From Corynebacterium sp. KPL1814 (lineage in GTDB: Bacteria > Actinomycetota > Actinomycetes > Mycobacteriales > Mycobacteriaceae), in assembly GCF_000478175.1 (NCBI RefSeq), contig NZ_KI515775.1, positions 336,878 to 400,877 of the forward strand: a DNA stretch of 64,000 bases, written 5' to 3'. The notes below the pieces were generated by a model that worked only from the letters and a program-made list of their open reading frames with translations, searched no databases and was not told the origin of the DNA. Of this stretch, positions 56,964 to 64,000 are shown one piece after another (positions within the stretch are counted from its first letter, which is position 1; every line of letters begins with the position of its first letter). Position numbers and translations under genes: made by a program.

Positions 56964-58555
56964 TAATTCTTTGCCCTCGCGACAGCGAGCCGTGCGATGC
57001 CCAGGCCAAGGAACAGCATGCCCAGACCGAGCACGCCGATACCGAGCGGCATGGTGGGGGTCCCAGTATTGGCGAGAGCCGCGTTGCCGCCCTTTCCGGA
57101 TGCGTTCGCACCGGAACCGCTAGCGGCATCCTGGCCAGCGCCGGAGCCATTAGAGCCCGCGCCGGCTGCGGCGCCAACACCGCAGTCGCCGCCCTCCGGG
57201 TTTACTTCCGCGCCCAGGTCAAAGTGCCCATTATCGAAGGCACCGTCTGGCTTGCCACCGCCGACGACAAAGTGCAGCGTTGCCTGGCCGGCTACCTGCT
57301 TGCCGGCGGAGGTTTGGGCCACTTGGCGGATGGTGACGTCGTAGGTGCCCTGCTTTTCGAAGACCCAGTTAGGGTGCACGTGGGTATTGGGCGCGATATT
57401 GTAGCTGCCTTCAACGGCGCCGTTTGCGCCGCGGAACCATTCATCACCGACGATCTTGCCCAGGCCACCCTGGCTGTAGACCATCATGGCGCCAGGGCCC
57501 TTCATATCAACGAGCTCCCAGGTGACGTCACCCGGAATGTGCTCGCGCATGGAAGGGCTCTGGGTATTTGCACCGAGCCATGGCACGCCATCGACCTGCG
57601 TAGAACCGATCATCCACGCTTGGCCGGCCGATACGGGACCAACATCTTCTGGCAGTTCGACGCTGGAATTATCGGAGAGGTAAAAAGTCGCGCCATCGGC
57701 ATCGCGCCACTGCGGCGGCGAAACCGTATCGTCTTTAATCTGCGGGATAATACCCGGCCGGCACTCTGGATCCGAGGACTGACCATCGCTTGCGGCGCTG
57801 CCGCCCTGTCCACTCTCGGAATTGCCATGTCCGGCTTCATTACCGGAGTTGTCTGCAGCGCCGTTGCCGCCCGCGGAGCGGTGAGTGGAGGTGGCATCGC
57901 CGCCTTCGCCCACCTGCCAGGTATAGGTCACCGCGTTACTGGTTTGGCCGTTGGAGGAGGCTTGGACGGTCATCTCATACGTACCGGCCTCGCTGAAAGC
58001 CCAGTTGACGTGGCGGTGTGCAGGCTGTGGCTGGTTAATCACCTCGCCGCTGGTGAGCTCCATCGAACCGGAATTGGTCACGGCGCCGACGTTGCCGAAC
58101 CCTGAGGTTTCAAAGACATAGACCGAGCCCGGCCCAGAGATATTAGTGAATTCGAAGTCAACACTGGTAAAGCCACCATCGCGCGCCGGCTGAGTATCCC
58201 AGCCTGGCCAGATGATATTCGGGTCCTGGGCTTGGGGCAGGAAGTAGGTCGATTCGCCAATCTCGGGAACGCCCTCGGTGGCATCGGACCATGCGGATTC
58301 CACTACTTGGAGCAGCACGTCATCGCCAGGGCGCTGGACGTGCGAACCGGTGACATCTTCCTGCATGGATAGGTGCAGCTGGCCGTCCGGCGCAGTGACG
58401 TAGAACGCATCGATATGGCCGGAATCAAAGACATCCTCGAAGGCAAAGGCCGGTGAGGCCGGAACGAAAAACGCGATAAGGGCGGTAATCACCGCCGCGA
58501 TGATGCGGCTGCCAGGCCGGTGGGCTCTGGTGCGCGAAATGGTGTTGGTATCCAT
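56963..58555 (-). CDS. Two-module surface protein with LANTG sorting signal
   Basis: 530 residues. Signal peptide to about 38; module 1 has GHID (46-49), LPQAQ (106-110), WPGWDTQ (116-122), GPG (141-143) and HRHVNWAF (from 180). A Gly/Ser/Asn linker precedes module 2: WLGANTQ (326-332), GPG (353-355), HVHPNWVF (from 392) and a trailing GHFD (443-446). The C-terminus has LANTG (494-498), a hydrophobic stretch and ARLAVARAKN, the class E sortase (LAxTG) layout. AAAGGAG precedes ATG 58555. It overlaps the binding-protein start by one base. Confidence 0.87.
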   Translation of the reverse strand: MDTNTISRTRAHRPGSRIIAAVITALIAFFVPASPAFAFEDVFDSGHIDAFYVTAPDGQLHLSMQEDVTGSHVQRPGDDVLLQVVESAWSDATEGVPEIGESTYFLPQAQDPNIIWPGWDTQPARDGGFTSVDFEFTNISGPGSVYVFETSGFGNVGAVTNSGSMELTSGEVINQPQPAHRHVNWAFSEAGTYEMTVQASSNGQTSNAVTYTWQVGEGGDATSTHRSAGGNGAADNSGNEAGHGNSESGQGGSAASDGQSSDPECRPGIIPQIKDDTVSPPQWRDADGATFYLSDNSSVELPEDVGPVSAGQAWMIGSTQVDGVPWLGANTQSPSMREHIPGDVTWELVDMKGPGAMMVYSQGGLGKIVGDEWFRGANGAVEGSYNIAPNTHVHPNWVFEKQGTYDVTIRQVAQTSAGKQVAGQATLHFVVGGGKPDGAFDNGHFDLGAEVNPEGGDCGVGAAAGAGSNGSGAGQDAASGSGANASGKGGNAALANTGTPTMPLGIGVLGLGMLFLGLGIARLAVARAKN

Positions 58556-58611
58556 GGTTGAGGCTCCTTTAAAGCGCCTGGGGTGGGTTCCCATTTGCTG
58601 CGGATTAGTAG

Positions 58612-61071
58612 TTAGATGCGCCAGCCAAAGCGCTCACGAATGAGGTCTTGGTTGTCGCGGAAGAAGTTGTAGAAGGCCTTGAAAGTGATGCCAAGGACCG
58701 CGGGCAAGACCAGGGCCCAAGGATTAAACGAGGACCCTGCTGGAGCCGACGGCTTAGATGGCTCGGATGGCTTGGAAGGCTTAGACGGTTTCGATGGCTT
58801 GGACGGCTTTGCCGAGTCCGAAGGTTTCTCGGATGGCTTCTCGGAAGGCTTTTCCGATGGGGCATCGGATGGCGCTGGCGTAGAACAGGACTTCACCGCC
58901 TCATCACCAATGGCAAAGGTCAACGTCTGTGGTTTGGATGCAAGTTCTTTGCCATCGGTGGTAGTTGCCGTATAGGTTGCCTCAAACGTGTAGATGCCCG
59001 GCTTGGTAAAAGCCCAATGGGTATGCTTGTGCGATGCGAAAGTGGTCTCGATCGTGTGATCGTTTTCGGCGGAATTGGCAAGGACGTCATAGCCGACACC
59101 CCTGGCCTTATCGATGTATGCGCCCCACTCAGCGCCCTCTGGCGTGTGCGTGGGCTTGAGGTTCAAATTGACCGTGCCATCTTTCATCTTGGAATAATCC
59201 AATTTTTCGGTGTTATACCCCGGCCAGATGATGGCTTGGTTCTGCGTCTGCGGTAGGTGGTAGAAGCGGTCTCCGATATTGCCAAGGAAATCGAACTTTT
59301 TATCACCCAGCTGCTGGCCGCGGGGAGTAAGCGCGTTTTTGTGCACGCCGAGCACCACGTCATCCAGCGAGCGGTCTACCGACTCCTTATCTACTTGGCC
59401 TGTGTCATCGCGCAGGACAGTGCGGAAACCGTCGTCAGTAGGCAGCGCCTTGATATCGACGTGCCCGCGGTCAAGTACCTGCTTTTCGCTGCAGCGCTGA
59501 GCTTCCTCGTCCTTTGGTGGTTGAGATGGTGCCGGCGTATCGCTGGGCGCGGGTGAATCGCCGGACCCAGGCTTTTCACCTGGGGTAGCGGCATTGCCAT
59601 CGGTGCTGGTAGAAAGCTCGTCTTTCGCTTCGTAGTTTTCACCGAATTCGAAGGGCTCGGCAAGCACCGTGCTGCCGTGGCCGGCCTTGACAGTGGAATG
59701 CGGGAAGACGTTTACTTTGGCAATCGTGTCCTTAAAGAGCTCGCCATTGGTAAAAGTAGCCTCTCCGTGCCCGTTGGTAATTGGGGCTTCCACTGGTGCC
59801 GTGGGGTCCGCGTCGTTTTTGTCGGCATAGAGACCACCAGTCATCACGCCGCTGAAGTTTTTATCATCCATATCGATGATAATTTTGGTTCCGCCTTTGC
59901 CCTGCTGGCGTATCCGCACCTTATAGCCGGTTTCTTGCAGCGTTACCTCTTCGGTAGGGGCCAGCTGGCGCGGATTCTCGGCTTCTTCCCACTTCTCTTC
60001 GGAAGAGGAGGAGTCGGTGTGGGCGGAAGAGCCGGGGGTAAATTTCACCTGTTGCGAAATCCAGCGCGGCGCATCGCCTTCTGGGGTAAAGACGGCCTGG
60101 ATATTGGACGATGTTGGGCCCATGTACTCATCCCACTCGGCGTGGCCGTCGGCGACGGGCAGATCGGTGAGGAAGTAGCCATCGATAAGCAGCGTAAGCG
60201 TACCGGATGCCTTATTTTCCGCATCAAAGGAAATGGTGGTGAGCTTATCGTCACCGTCTTTTTCCGGATTCTGCTTTTTGTCCATGCTCAGGCTGTATCC
60301 GGCGGCGGCATCGCCGGAGGAGGCGCTATCGAAGCGCTCCTTGAGACTGGGGGTCTTTTCATCCTTTGGCTTTTGCCCGCCCACTTGATAGCTGGTGGTC
60401 TGCGGCTTACTGGCCACGAGCTGCCCATCCGCCGTGCGCGCGGTGGTGCGATAGGTCAAGCGATAACGGCCGGGCTTGGTAAAGAGAGTGGCGTTATGAG
60501 TGTGGGTACCGGCATTGAGGTATGTGGAGTGCGGTGAGTCTTGGAAGGAGCCCAGCATGCGATGGAGCTCGGCGCCGTCTTCATCGTCCTTGTTGGTAAA
60601 AAGCTCCACGTCGCCCGGGCCATCCACGCTTAAAAGGTCGAGGAAGGCGATGTTATCGCGGAAATCTTTCACGGGAAGCCCAGTGTCTGCGCCGAAACCG
60701 ATCCAGATGGGTTCTTGGTTGGCGGAGGCCTGGTAGGGAGCCGTGTAGTAGGTGGTGCCTGGGTCACCGATGTAGTCCTGCGTGCCGTTTTCAGGCAGGG
60801 AATACATAAAGTTCTGGTGGCGCTTACCGTCCTCGTCTTCGCGGGTATAGCCTTTGCCTATCCAAGCAACGGTGTCATCGATAAGCGGAGTTTGGCCGGA
60901 AAATTCGGATTTCAGCAGGAAGTTGTCTTCTTCCCAAAAGCTCTTTGGGGAATCGACGTGGGTTTGGGTTGCGATGTGTTTGCCATCGTCTGGGCCGGCG
61001 TAGGCGGTAGCCGGGGTGATCAGCGCGATCGTGCTGAGCGCGGCTATGAAGCGGATACGAGGAGATGCCAC
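58612..61071 (-). CDS. Large two-module surface protein, first gene of the metal ABC locus
   Basis: 819 residues from GTG 61071 (GAAAGG upstream). Signal peptide to AYA-G near 26. Module 1 has THVD (about 38), WIGFGADTG (about 122), GPGD (about 150) and HTHNATLFTKPGRY (about 190). A 250-residue middle region without familiar motifs follows, then module 2 with GHVD (about 540), LPQTQ (about 612), WPGYNTE (about 622) and HKHTHWAFTKPGIY (about 695). A Pro-Ser-Lys/Glu stalk, a membrane span and the tail FRDNQDLIRERFGW end it. It corresponds to the large wall-associated protein of anchored-repeat systems. Confidence 0.85.
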   Translation of the reverse strand: MASPRIRFIAALSTIALITPATAYAGPDDGKHIATQTHVDSPKSFWEEDNFLLKSEFSGQTPLIDDTVAWIGKGYTREDEDGKRHQNFMYSLPENGTQDYIGDPGTTYYTAPYQASANQEPIWIGFGADTGLPVKDFRDNIAFLDLLSVDGPGDVELFTNKDDEDGAELHRMLGSFQDSPHSTYLNAGTHTHNATLFTKPGRYRLTYRTTARTADGQLVASKPQTTSYQVGGQKPKDEKTPSLKERFDSASSGDAAAGYSLSMDKKQNPEKDGDDKLTTISFDAENKASGTLTLLIDGYFLTDLPVADGHAEWDEYMGPTSSNIQAVFTPEGDAPRWISQQVKFTPGSSAHTDSSSSEEKWEEAENPRQLAPTEEVTLQETGYKVRIRQQGKGGTKIIIDMDDKNFSGVMTGGLYADKNDADPTAPVEAPITNGHGEATFTNGELFKDTIAKVNVFPHSTVKAGHGSTVLAEPFEFGENYEAKDELSTSTDGNAATPGEKPGSGDSPAPSDTPAPSQPPKDEEAQRCSEKQVLDRGHVDIKALPTDDGFRTVLRDDTGQVDKESVDRSLDDVVLGVHKNALTPRGQQLGDKKFDFLGNIGDRFYHLPQTQNQAIIWPGYNTEKLDYSKMKDGTVNLNLKPTHTPEGAEWGAYIDKARGVGYDVLANSAENDHTIETTFASHKHTHWAFTKPGIYTFEATYTATTTDGKELASKPQTLTFAIGDEAVKSCSTPAPSDAPSEKPSEKPSEKPSDSAKPSKPSKPSKPSKPSEPSKPSAPAGSSFNPWALVLPAVLGITFKAFYNFFRDNQDLIRERFGWRI
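58747..58865 (-). repeat. 9- to 12-bp tandem repeats encoding a Pro-Ser-Lys/Glu stalk
   Basis: Coding repeats give PSEK three times followed by PSK units (PSKPSKPSKPSKPSEPSKPS). Such Pro-rich stretches act as rigid spacers through the cell wall just before the membrane span. Copy number is likely to vary between strains because the DNA units are nearly identical. Confidence 0.75.
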
Positions 61072-61109
61072 CAGCGCGTTACCTTTCTGCAGTTGTCAGT
61101 AGTTCACCT

Positions 61110-61200
61110 CGCAACTATAGAAAATGATTCCCAATACTGAATAATCGATTGAAAACCATTCCCGTTTACCTGTGGGTTTATAATGAAACTCGTTATCATC
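61110..61200. promoter_or_regulatory. Divergent control region with three Fur/Zur-like boxes
   Basis: Minus-strand -10 TATAGT (plus-strand 61114-61119) for the metal ABC operon touches a box GAAAATGATTCCC (61120-61132). A second box TGAAAACCATTCCC is at 61150-61163. A third, ATGAAACTCGTTATCAT, at 61183-61199 overlaps a plus-strand TATAAT (61179-61184). The GAAA cores are 31 and 34 bp apart. Similarity to corynebacterial/mycobacterial Zur boxes (TGAAAATNATTTTCA-like) is approximate. Confidence 0.6.
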
Positions 61201-61227
61201 TACCCCTTTTTGTGTGTGAGGAGCTAA

Positions 61228-61257
61228 ATGAAGACGCACTTTTGGGTAGTAGAGTGA
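61228..61257 (+). CDS. Possible 9-residue small ORF before gltX
   Basis: ATG 61228 follows a strong ribosome site GAGGAG (61218-61223) and encodes MKTHFWVVE before TGA. It lies downstream of the TATAAT at 61179-61184, which overlaps a Fur/Zur-like box. It may be a leader peptide or chance; the real gltX start is separate. Confidence 0.3.
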   Translation: MKTHFWVVE

Positions 61258-61313
61258 GGCGCTGGTTTGGGCTGGTGCGGACTGTGTCCCGCGGCTCCAC
61301 TACGATGGTGGCC

Positions 61314-62798
61314 ATGACTGAAGTTCGCGTTAGATTTTGCCCTTCTCCCACTGGTACCCCGCACGTTGGCATGGTGCGCACCGCCCTATTTAACTGGGCC
61401 TACGCCCGCCACACCGGCGGAAAGTTGATTTTCCGAATCGAAGATACTGATGCTGCCCGCGACTCGGAAGAGTCCTACCAGGCCATCATTGATTCCTTGA
61501 CCTGGCTCGGATTGGGCTGGGATGAGGGCGTCAATGTGGGCGGCCCGCATGAACCGTACCGGCAGTCCCAGCGCATGGACATTTATAAAGATGTGCTCAA
61601 TAAGCTTATCGATGCCGGGCACGTCTACCCCGCCTACTCCACCGCGGAAGAGGTAGAAGAACGGCACAAGGCAGCCGGGCGCGATCCTAAATTGGGCTAT
61701 GACAACTACGACCGTGACCTGACGCAGGAACAGATCGAGGCCTTTGAGGCTGAAGGACGCAAGCCCGTCTGGCGCCTGCGCATGCCGGACAAGGATTGGG
61801 CCTGGACTGACCTTGTGCGCGGCGAGATGTCCTTCAAATCCGAAACGCAGCCTGACTACGTGGTGGCGCGCTCCAACGGTGCGCCGCTGTACACCTTGGT
61901 CAATCCGGTAGATGACGCTCTGATGCGCATTACACACGTGCTGCGCGGCGAGGATTTGCTCTCGTCCACCCCGCGCCAGTTGGCCATGTATGACGTGTTG
62001 AAGGAAATCGGTATCGCGGAATTTACTCCGCAGTTTGGCCACCTTCCCTTCGTGATGGGCGAGGGGAAGAAGAAGCTTTCCAAGCGTGACCCGCAGTCCA
62101 ACCTCTTCAATCACCGCGATAACGGCATTATCCCGGAGGGCATGCTCAACTACCTGTCGCTGTTGGGCTGGTCCCTGTCCGCGGATAAGGACATCTTCAG
62201 TATGGATGAGCTCATTGAGAACTTCGACGTCAACGACGTTCTGGGTAACCCGGCCCGCTTTGACCAGAAGAAACTCGAAGCAATCAATGCCGACCACATT
62301 CGACTTCTCGATCCTGAGGAATTTGCCTTCCGCCTGCGCAATTACCTGACGGAGTACACCGACTTCCCGGCCGATTATGATGGCGAGAAATTCGCCTTCG
62401 CTGCGGACCTGGTGCAAACGCGCATTAAGACGCTTGCCGATTCCTATGGGCTACTCAGCTTCCTTATCACGCCCGATGCAGAGCTCACCTTGGACGAAAA
62501 GGCGGCCAAGAAGAACCTGAAGGAAGATGCCGTCCAACCCCTCGAGGTGGGCATTGACACCCTTGAAGCGGTAGAGGAGTGGAAGACCGATGCTATTGAA
62601 GCCGCGCTATCCAAGGCGCTCATTGAGGACCTAGAGCTAAAGCCGCGCAAGGCCTACGGTGCGCTGCGCGTAGCCATTTCTGGTGCCCAGGTTTCGCCAC
62701 CGCTGTTTGAGTCCATGGAGCTTTTGGGCAAGGAGTCCACCTTGGCGCGCCTGCGTGCTGCCCGCGAGGTAACTCCGTACGTTCCTGCGGCCGAGTAA
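61314..62798 (+). CDS. gltX: Glutamyl-tRNA synthetase
   Basis: 494 residues. [22 protein letters not shown] contains the HIGH-type motif (HVGM), and [11 protein letters not shown] is the KMSKS-type loop (KLSKR). In bacteria that make Gln-tRNA through GatCAB this enzyme is usually non-discriminating, charging both tRNA-Glu and tRNA-Gln; gatCA and gatB are in this window and both tRNAs follow, which fits. TACGAT lies exactly 7 nt before ATG 61314; the open frame runs to 61149 but shows no matching homology before [12 protein letters not shown]. Confidence 0.95.
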   Translation: MTEVRVRFCPSPTGTPHVGMVRTALFNWAYARHTGGKLIFRIEDTDAARDSEESYQAIIDSLTWLGLGWDEGVNVGGPHEPYRQSQRMDIYKDVLNKLIDAGHVYPAYSTAEEVEERHKAAGRDPKLGYDNYDRDLTQEQIEAFEAEGRKPVWRLRMPDKDWAWTDLVRGEMSFKSETQPDYVVARSNGAPLYTLVNPVDDALMRITHVLRGEDLLSSTPRQLAMYDVLKEIGIAEFTPQFGHLPFVMGEGKKKLSKRDPQSNLFNHRDNGIIPEGMLNYLSLLGWSLSADKDIFSMDELIENFDVNDVLGNPARFDQKKLEAINADHIRLLDPEEFAFRLRNYLTEYTDFPADYDGEKFAFAADLVQTRIKTLADSYGLLSFLITPDAELTLDEKAAKKNLKEDAVQPLEVGIDTLEAVEEWKTDAIEAALSKALIEDLELKPRKAYGALRVAISGAQVSPPLFESMELLGKESTLARLRAAREVTPYVPAAE

Positions 62799-62834
62799 GG
62801 CTGGCACCACCAGAAGCATGGTGGGCGCAGCCCG

Positions 62835-62890
62835 CTAAAGCGGCGGATGAACATCGAACTACACAGATGTCATCTGCCGCTTTAGTTTAG
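62835..62890 (+). terminator. gltX terminator
   Basis: A 20-bp imperfect stem: CTAAAGCGGCGGATGAACATC (62835-62855, shown by its ends CTAAAGCGGC/ACATC) pairs with GATGTCATCTGCCGCTTTAG (62866-62885), followed by TTTAG. Confidence 0.8.
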
Positions 62891-62939
62891 CTCAAGAAAA
62901 ACGCCTAAAAATGCCGGTTGCGCTGGCGATTTGGCGCAT

Positions 62940-63025
62940 TGGATAACGATCATTATAGTTATAACACGTTGCAGCGAGCAAGGGAGCGCAGCCGATAAGG
63001 ATGCGATTCCAAGCGAGTGAGCAAA
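62940..63025 (+). promoter_or_regulatory. Probable promoter of the tRNA-Gln/tRNA-Glu pair
   Basis: An A/T-rich stretch with GATAACGATCATTATAGTTATAAC contains TATAGT and TATAAC hexamers and an ATAAC ... GTTAT inverted repeat about 60-80 bp before tRNA-Gln. The remaining bases to 63025 look like a 5' leader processed off the tRNA. Confidence 0.45.
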
Positions 63026-63097
63026 TGGCCTATGGTGTAATTGGCAACACAGCGGTTTCTGGTACCGCCATTCTAGGTTCGAGTCCTGGTAGGCCAG
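63026..63097 (+). tRNA. tRNA-Gln (anticodon CTG)
   Basis: Full cloverleaf of 72 nt: acceptor TGGCCTA/TAGGCCA, D-arm with GGTGTAATTGGCAAC, anticodon stem GCGGT/ACCGC with loop TTCTGGT (anticodon CTG), and T-arm CTAGG-TTCGAGT-CCTGG. Discriminator G; CCA is not encoded. It reads CAG codons and is charged via Glu-tRNA-Gln amidation by GatCAB. Confidence 0.95.
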
Positions 63098-63135
63098 CAG
63101 TGAAAATGCTTTTAAAGCAGGCTCACTAGTTCTAT

Positions 63136-63208
63136 GCCCCGTTCGTCTAGAGGCCTAGGACGCCGGCCTCTCACGCCGGTAACACGGGTTCGAATCCCGT
63201 ACGGGGTA
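63136..63208 (+). tRNA. tRNA-Glu (anticodon CTC)
   Basis: Cloverleaf of 73 nt: acceptor GCCCCGT/ACGGGGT (one G-U), D-arm CGTCTAGAGGCCTAGGAC, anticodon stem CCGGC/GCCGG with loop CTCTCAC (anticodon CTC), and T-arm CGGG-TTCGAAT-CCCG. It reads GAG codons and is the direct substrate of the gltX product upstream. Confidence 0.95.
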
Positions 63209-63219
63209 CAAGTAAAATG

Positions 63220-63253
63220 ATTCCTCCAGCCACCACGGTTGGAGGAATTTTTC
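63220..63253 (+). terminator. Terminator after the tRNA pair
   Basis: ATTCCTCCAGCC pairs with GGTTGGAGGAAT (one G-U), followed by TTTTTC at 63247-63252; a good intrinsic terminator for the tRNA transcript. Confidence 0.88.
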
Positions 63254-63274
63254 ATATGCGCCCGCGGCTCAATC

Positions 63275-63608
63275 GGGGGTTAAACGACAAAATGTGTTGT
63301 TTTCCGGCGTGTCGGGTTAAACGACATTTTGTGTTGGTGGACTGCGTGGTTTAGGGCATGTGGCCTTTGCGTATTCCCATAGAGTGGTTATAGGCACTGT
63401 CGAAAGTTGCTGGTCGGCCGTATTCACGGCCGCTGGGGGTTAAACGACAAAACGTGTTGTTTTTCGGCGTGTCGAGTTAAACGACATTTTGTGTTGGTGG
63501 GGGTAGGGGTTTAGCGTATGTGGCCTTTACGTATTCCCATAGAGTGGTTGTAGGCAGTGTCGATGGCGCTGTCGAAAGTTGCTGGTCGGCCATCTTCATG
63601 GCCGCTGG
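63275..63608. repeat. Tandem direct duplication of an IS end (about 160 bp x 2)
   Basis: Copy A 63275-63434 and copy B 63435-63608 are about 90 percent alike by eye, B having an extra GATGGCGCTGTC. Each holds two related motifs, GTTAAACGACAAAAYGTGTTG and about 35 bp later GTTAAACGACATTTTGTGTTG, and the last codons of the transposase read on the minus strand (GIRKGH in both copies). It looks like a duplicated terminal segment of the adjoining element. No gene is present in 63209-63510. Confidence 0.75.
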
Positions 63609-63861
63609 TGGCTTGTGTTTCCTGGTCGGCTAGGGTGTGTGCTTTGGCGAGTGCGTCCTGGCCCCAGTTGTGCTGCCTGGCGATCTCTACGGGGTCGTCA
63701 GGCAGTTGCGTGTGTAGGTACAGCCACCAGTCGCAGGCGAGGCGTTGTTGCTCGTCACGCAGTCCTCGGTGGTCGTGCATCAGTTTCTTGATTTGCGAGT
63801 TCACGCCACCTTCCAAACTGTTTGTCGTGCGCTCTAGACGCTGGCCTTGTTCTGCTTGAAT
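63511..63861 (-). pseudogene. 3' fragment of an IS1249-like (IS256 family) transposase
   Basis: About 115 C-terminal residues remain: the block RTTNSLEGGVNSQIKKLMHD and DHRGLRDEQQRLACDWWLYLH corresponds to the conserved TTNxxEGGVNxxxRxxLRDHRG region of IS1249-type transposases. The catalytic N-terminal two thirds are absent; reading upstream the frame breaks into unrelated sequence at about 63862-63870, where another element begins. It is therefore a remnant without activity. Confidence 0.75.
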
Positions 63862-63863
63862 GA

Positions 63864-64000
63864 GGGACCTGACCCCTGTTTGGTGGACACCTGATATCCG
63901 GCCCAGGGAGAGTGTCTAATGGTTTGTGTGTGGGAACCTAACCCGCATAAGGAGATGAACCAGAATGACTACTATGGCGAGACGAGATCCGGCTGATAAG
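63864..64000 (+). mobile_element. Left end of a second insertion element running off the window
   Basis: The sequence from about 63864 (GGACCTGACCCCTGTTTGGT ...) interrupts the older transposase and looks like an IS terminal repeat region. An AAGGAG at 63949-63954 precedes a new frame at 63965. The right end lies outside, so family and boundaries are provisional. Confidence 0.5.
63965..64000 (+). CDS. Start of a probable transposase (partial)
   Basis: Twelve codons, MTTMARRDPADK, follow AAGGAG by 10 nt and are cut by the window end. The opening resembles transposases of corynebacterial insertion sequences, but twelve residues cannot assign a family. Confidence 0.4.
   Translation, partial: MTTMARRDPADK

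Noticed and set aside
61149..61313. N-terminal extension of gltX from 61149
   Set aside because: The extra 55 residues match no synthetase sequence and run through metal boxes and a TATAAT; TACGAT-N7-ATG at 61314 gives a better start.
61386..62417. 343-codon minus-strand frame inside gltX
   Set aside because: Fully antisense to gltX, which carries both synthetase motifs. No homology features in the shadow translation.
63275..63608. Origin of replication or iteron cluster
   Set aside because: The repeats include the transposase C-terminal codons and IS-like ends, so an IS duplication explains them better.

Overview
The window is a contiguous piece of a Corynebacterium chromosome. Gene content and order (etfBA with a cysteine desulfurase, mnmA, ligA, gatCA, pfkA, gatB, lysE/lysG, ilvD, ilvBNC, serA, leuB, gltX, tRNA-Gln/tRNA-Glu) match the backbone known from C. 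glutamicum and, in part, Mycobacterium tuberculosis. The composition is moderately GC-rich. About twenty genes have a TANNNT -10 hexamer placed 6-8 nt (usually 7) before the start codon, the signature of leaderless transcripts common in this genus. I cannot name the species from the sequence alone.

Layout. 1-7.0 kb: end of a thioredoxin/TPR co-chaperone gene, a soluble ABC ATPase, a NUDIX hydrolase and a methyltransferase in one overlapping run; then etfB-etfA-cysteine desulfurase, and a convergent DUF222/HNH gene. 7.2-11.3 kb: secreted GH25 lysozyme, spermidine-synthase-like protein, mnmA and a MetE-like gene. 11.3-15.0 kb: an accessory block on the minus strand with an AAA ATPase carrying two upstream 21-bp direct repeats, and an ArsR-type regulator / serine hydrolase / small membrane protein operon with a perfect 11-bp inverted repeat at the regulator start. 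15-29.5 kb: ligA, ACT protein, gatCA, META-domain secreted protein, MFS efflux pump, pfkA, BASS-family transporter, DUF4261 protein, gatB, alcohol dehydrogenase and a YkvI-type membrane protein with a long GC-rich leader. 29.6-35.6 kb: lysE/lysG pair, a glutathionyl-hydroquinone-reductase-like protein, a DoxX protein, a membrane protein plus winged-helix regulator pair, and a GT87 mannosyltransferase. 35.7-51.4 kb: branched-chain amino acid and serine biosynthesis (ilvD; ilvBNC behind a leaderless Ile/Leu/Val leader peptide and attenuator; serA; leuB) with a DUF262 protein coupled to a lipoprotein inserted, then FAH-family, methyltransferase, isochorismate synthase and secreted esterase genes.

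51.4-61.1 kb is the most unusual part: seven minus-strand genes, most overlapping by 1-14 nt, forming an anchored-repeat metal ABC transporter system. It has a ZnuA/TroA-type lipoprotein, an ATPase, a permease and four secreted membrane- or wall-anchored proteins. All the surface proteins and the binding protein share one extracellular module (GHxD ... LPQ ... WLGxNTQ ... GPG ... HxHxxWxFxxxGxY). In the binding protein this module sits inside the solute-binding fold and reads as circularly permuted. Three Fur/Zur-like imperfect palindromes about three helical turns apart lie upstream, suggesting metal control and surface capture feeding an importer.

61.3-64 kb: gltX with a leaderless start, tRNA-Gln(CTG) and tRNA-Glu(CTC), then a scarred insertion-sequence region: the 3' end of an IS1249-like transposase, a tandem duplication of its terminal 160 bp, and the start of a second element running off the window.
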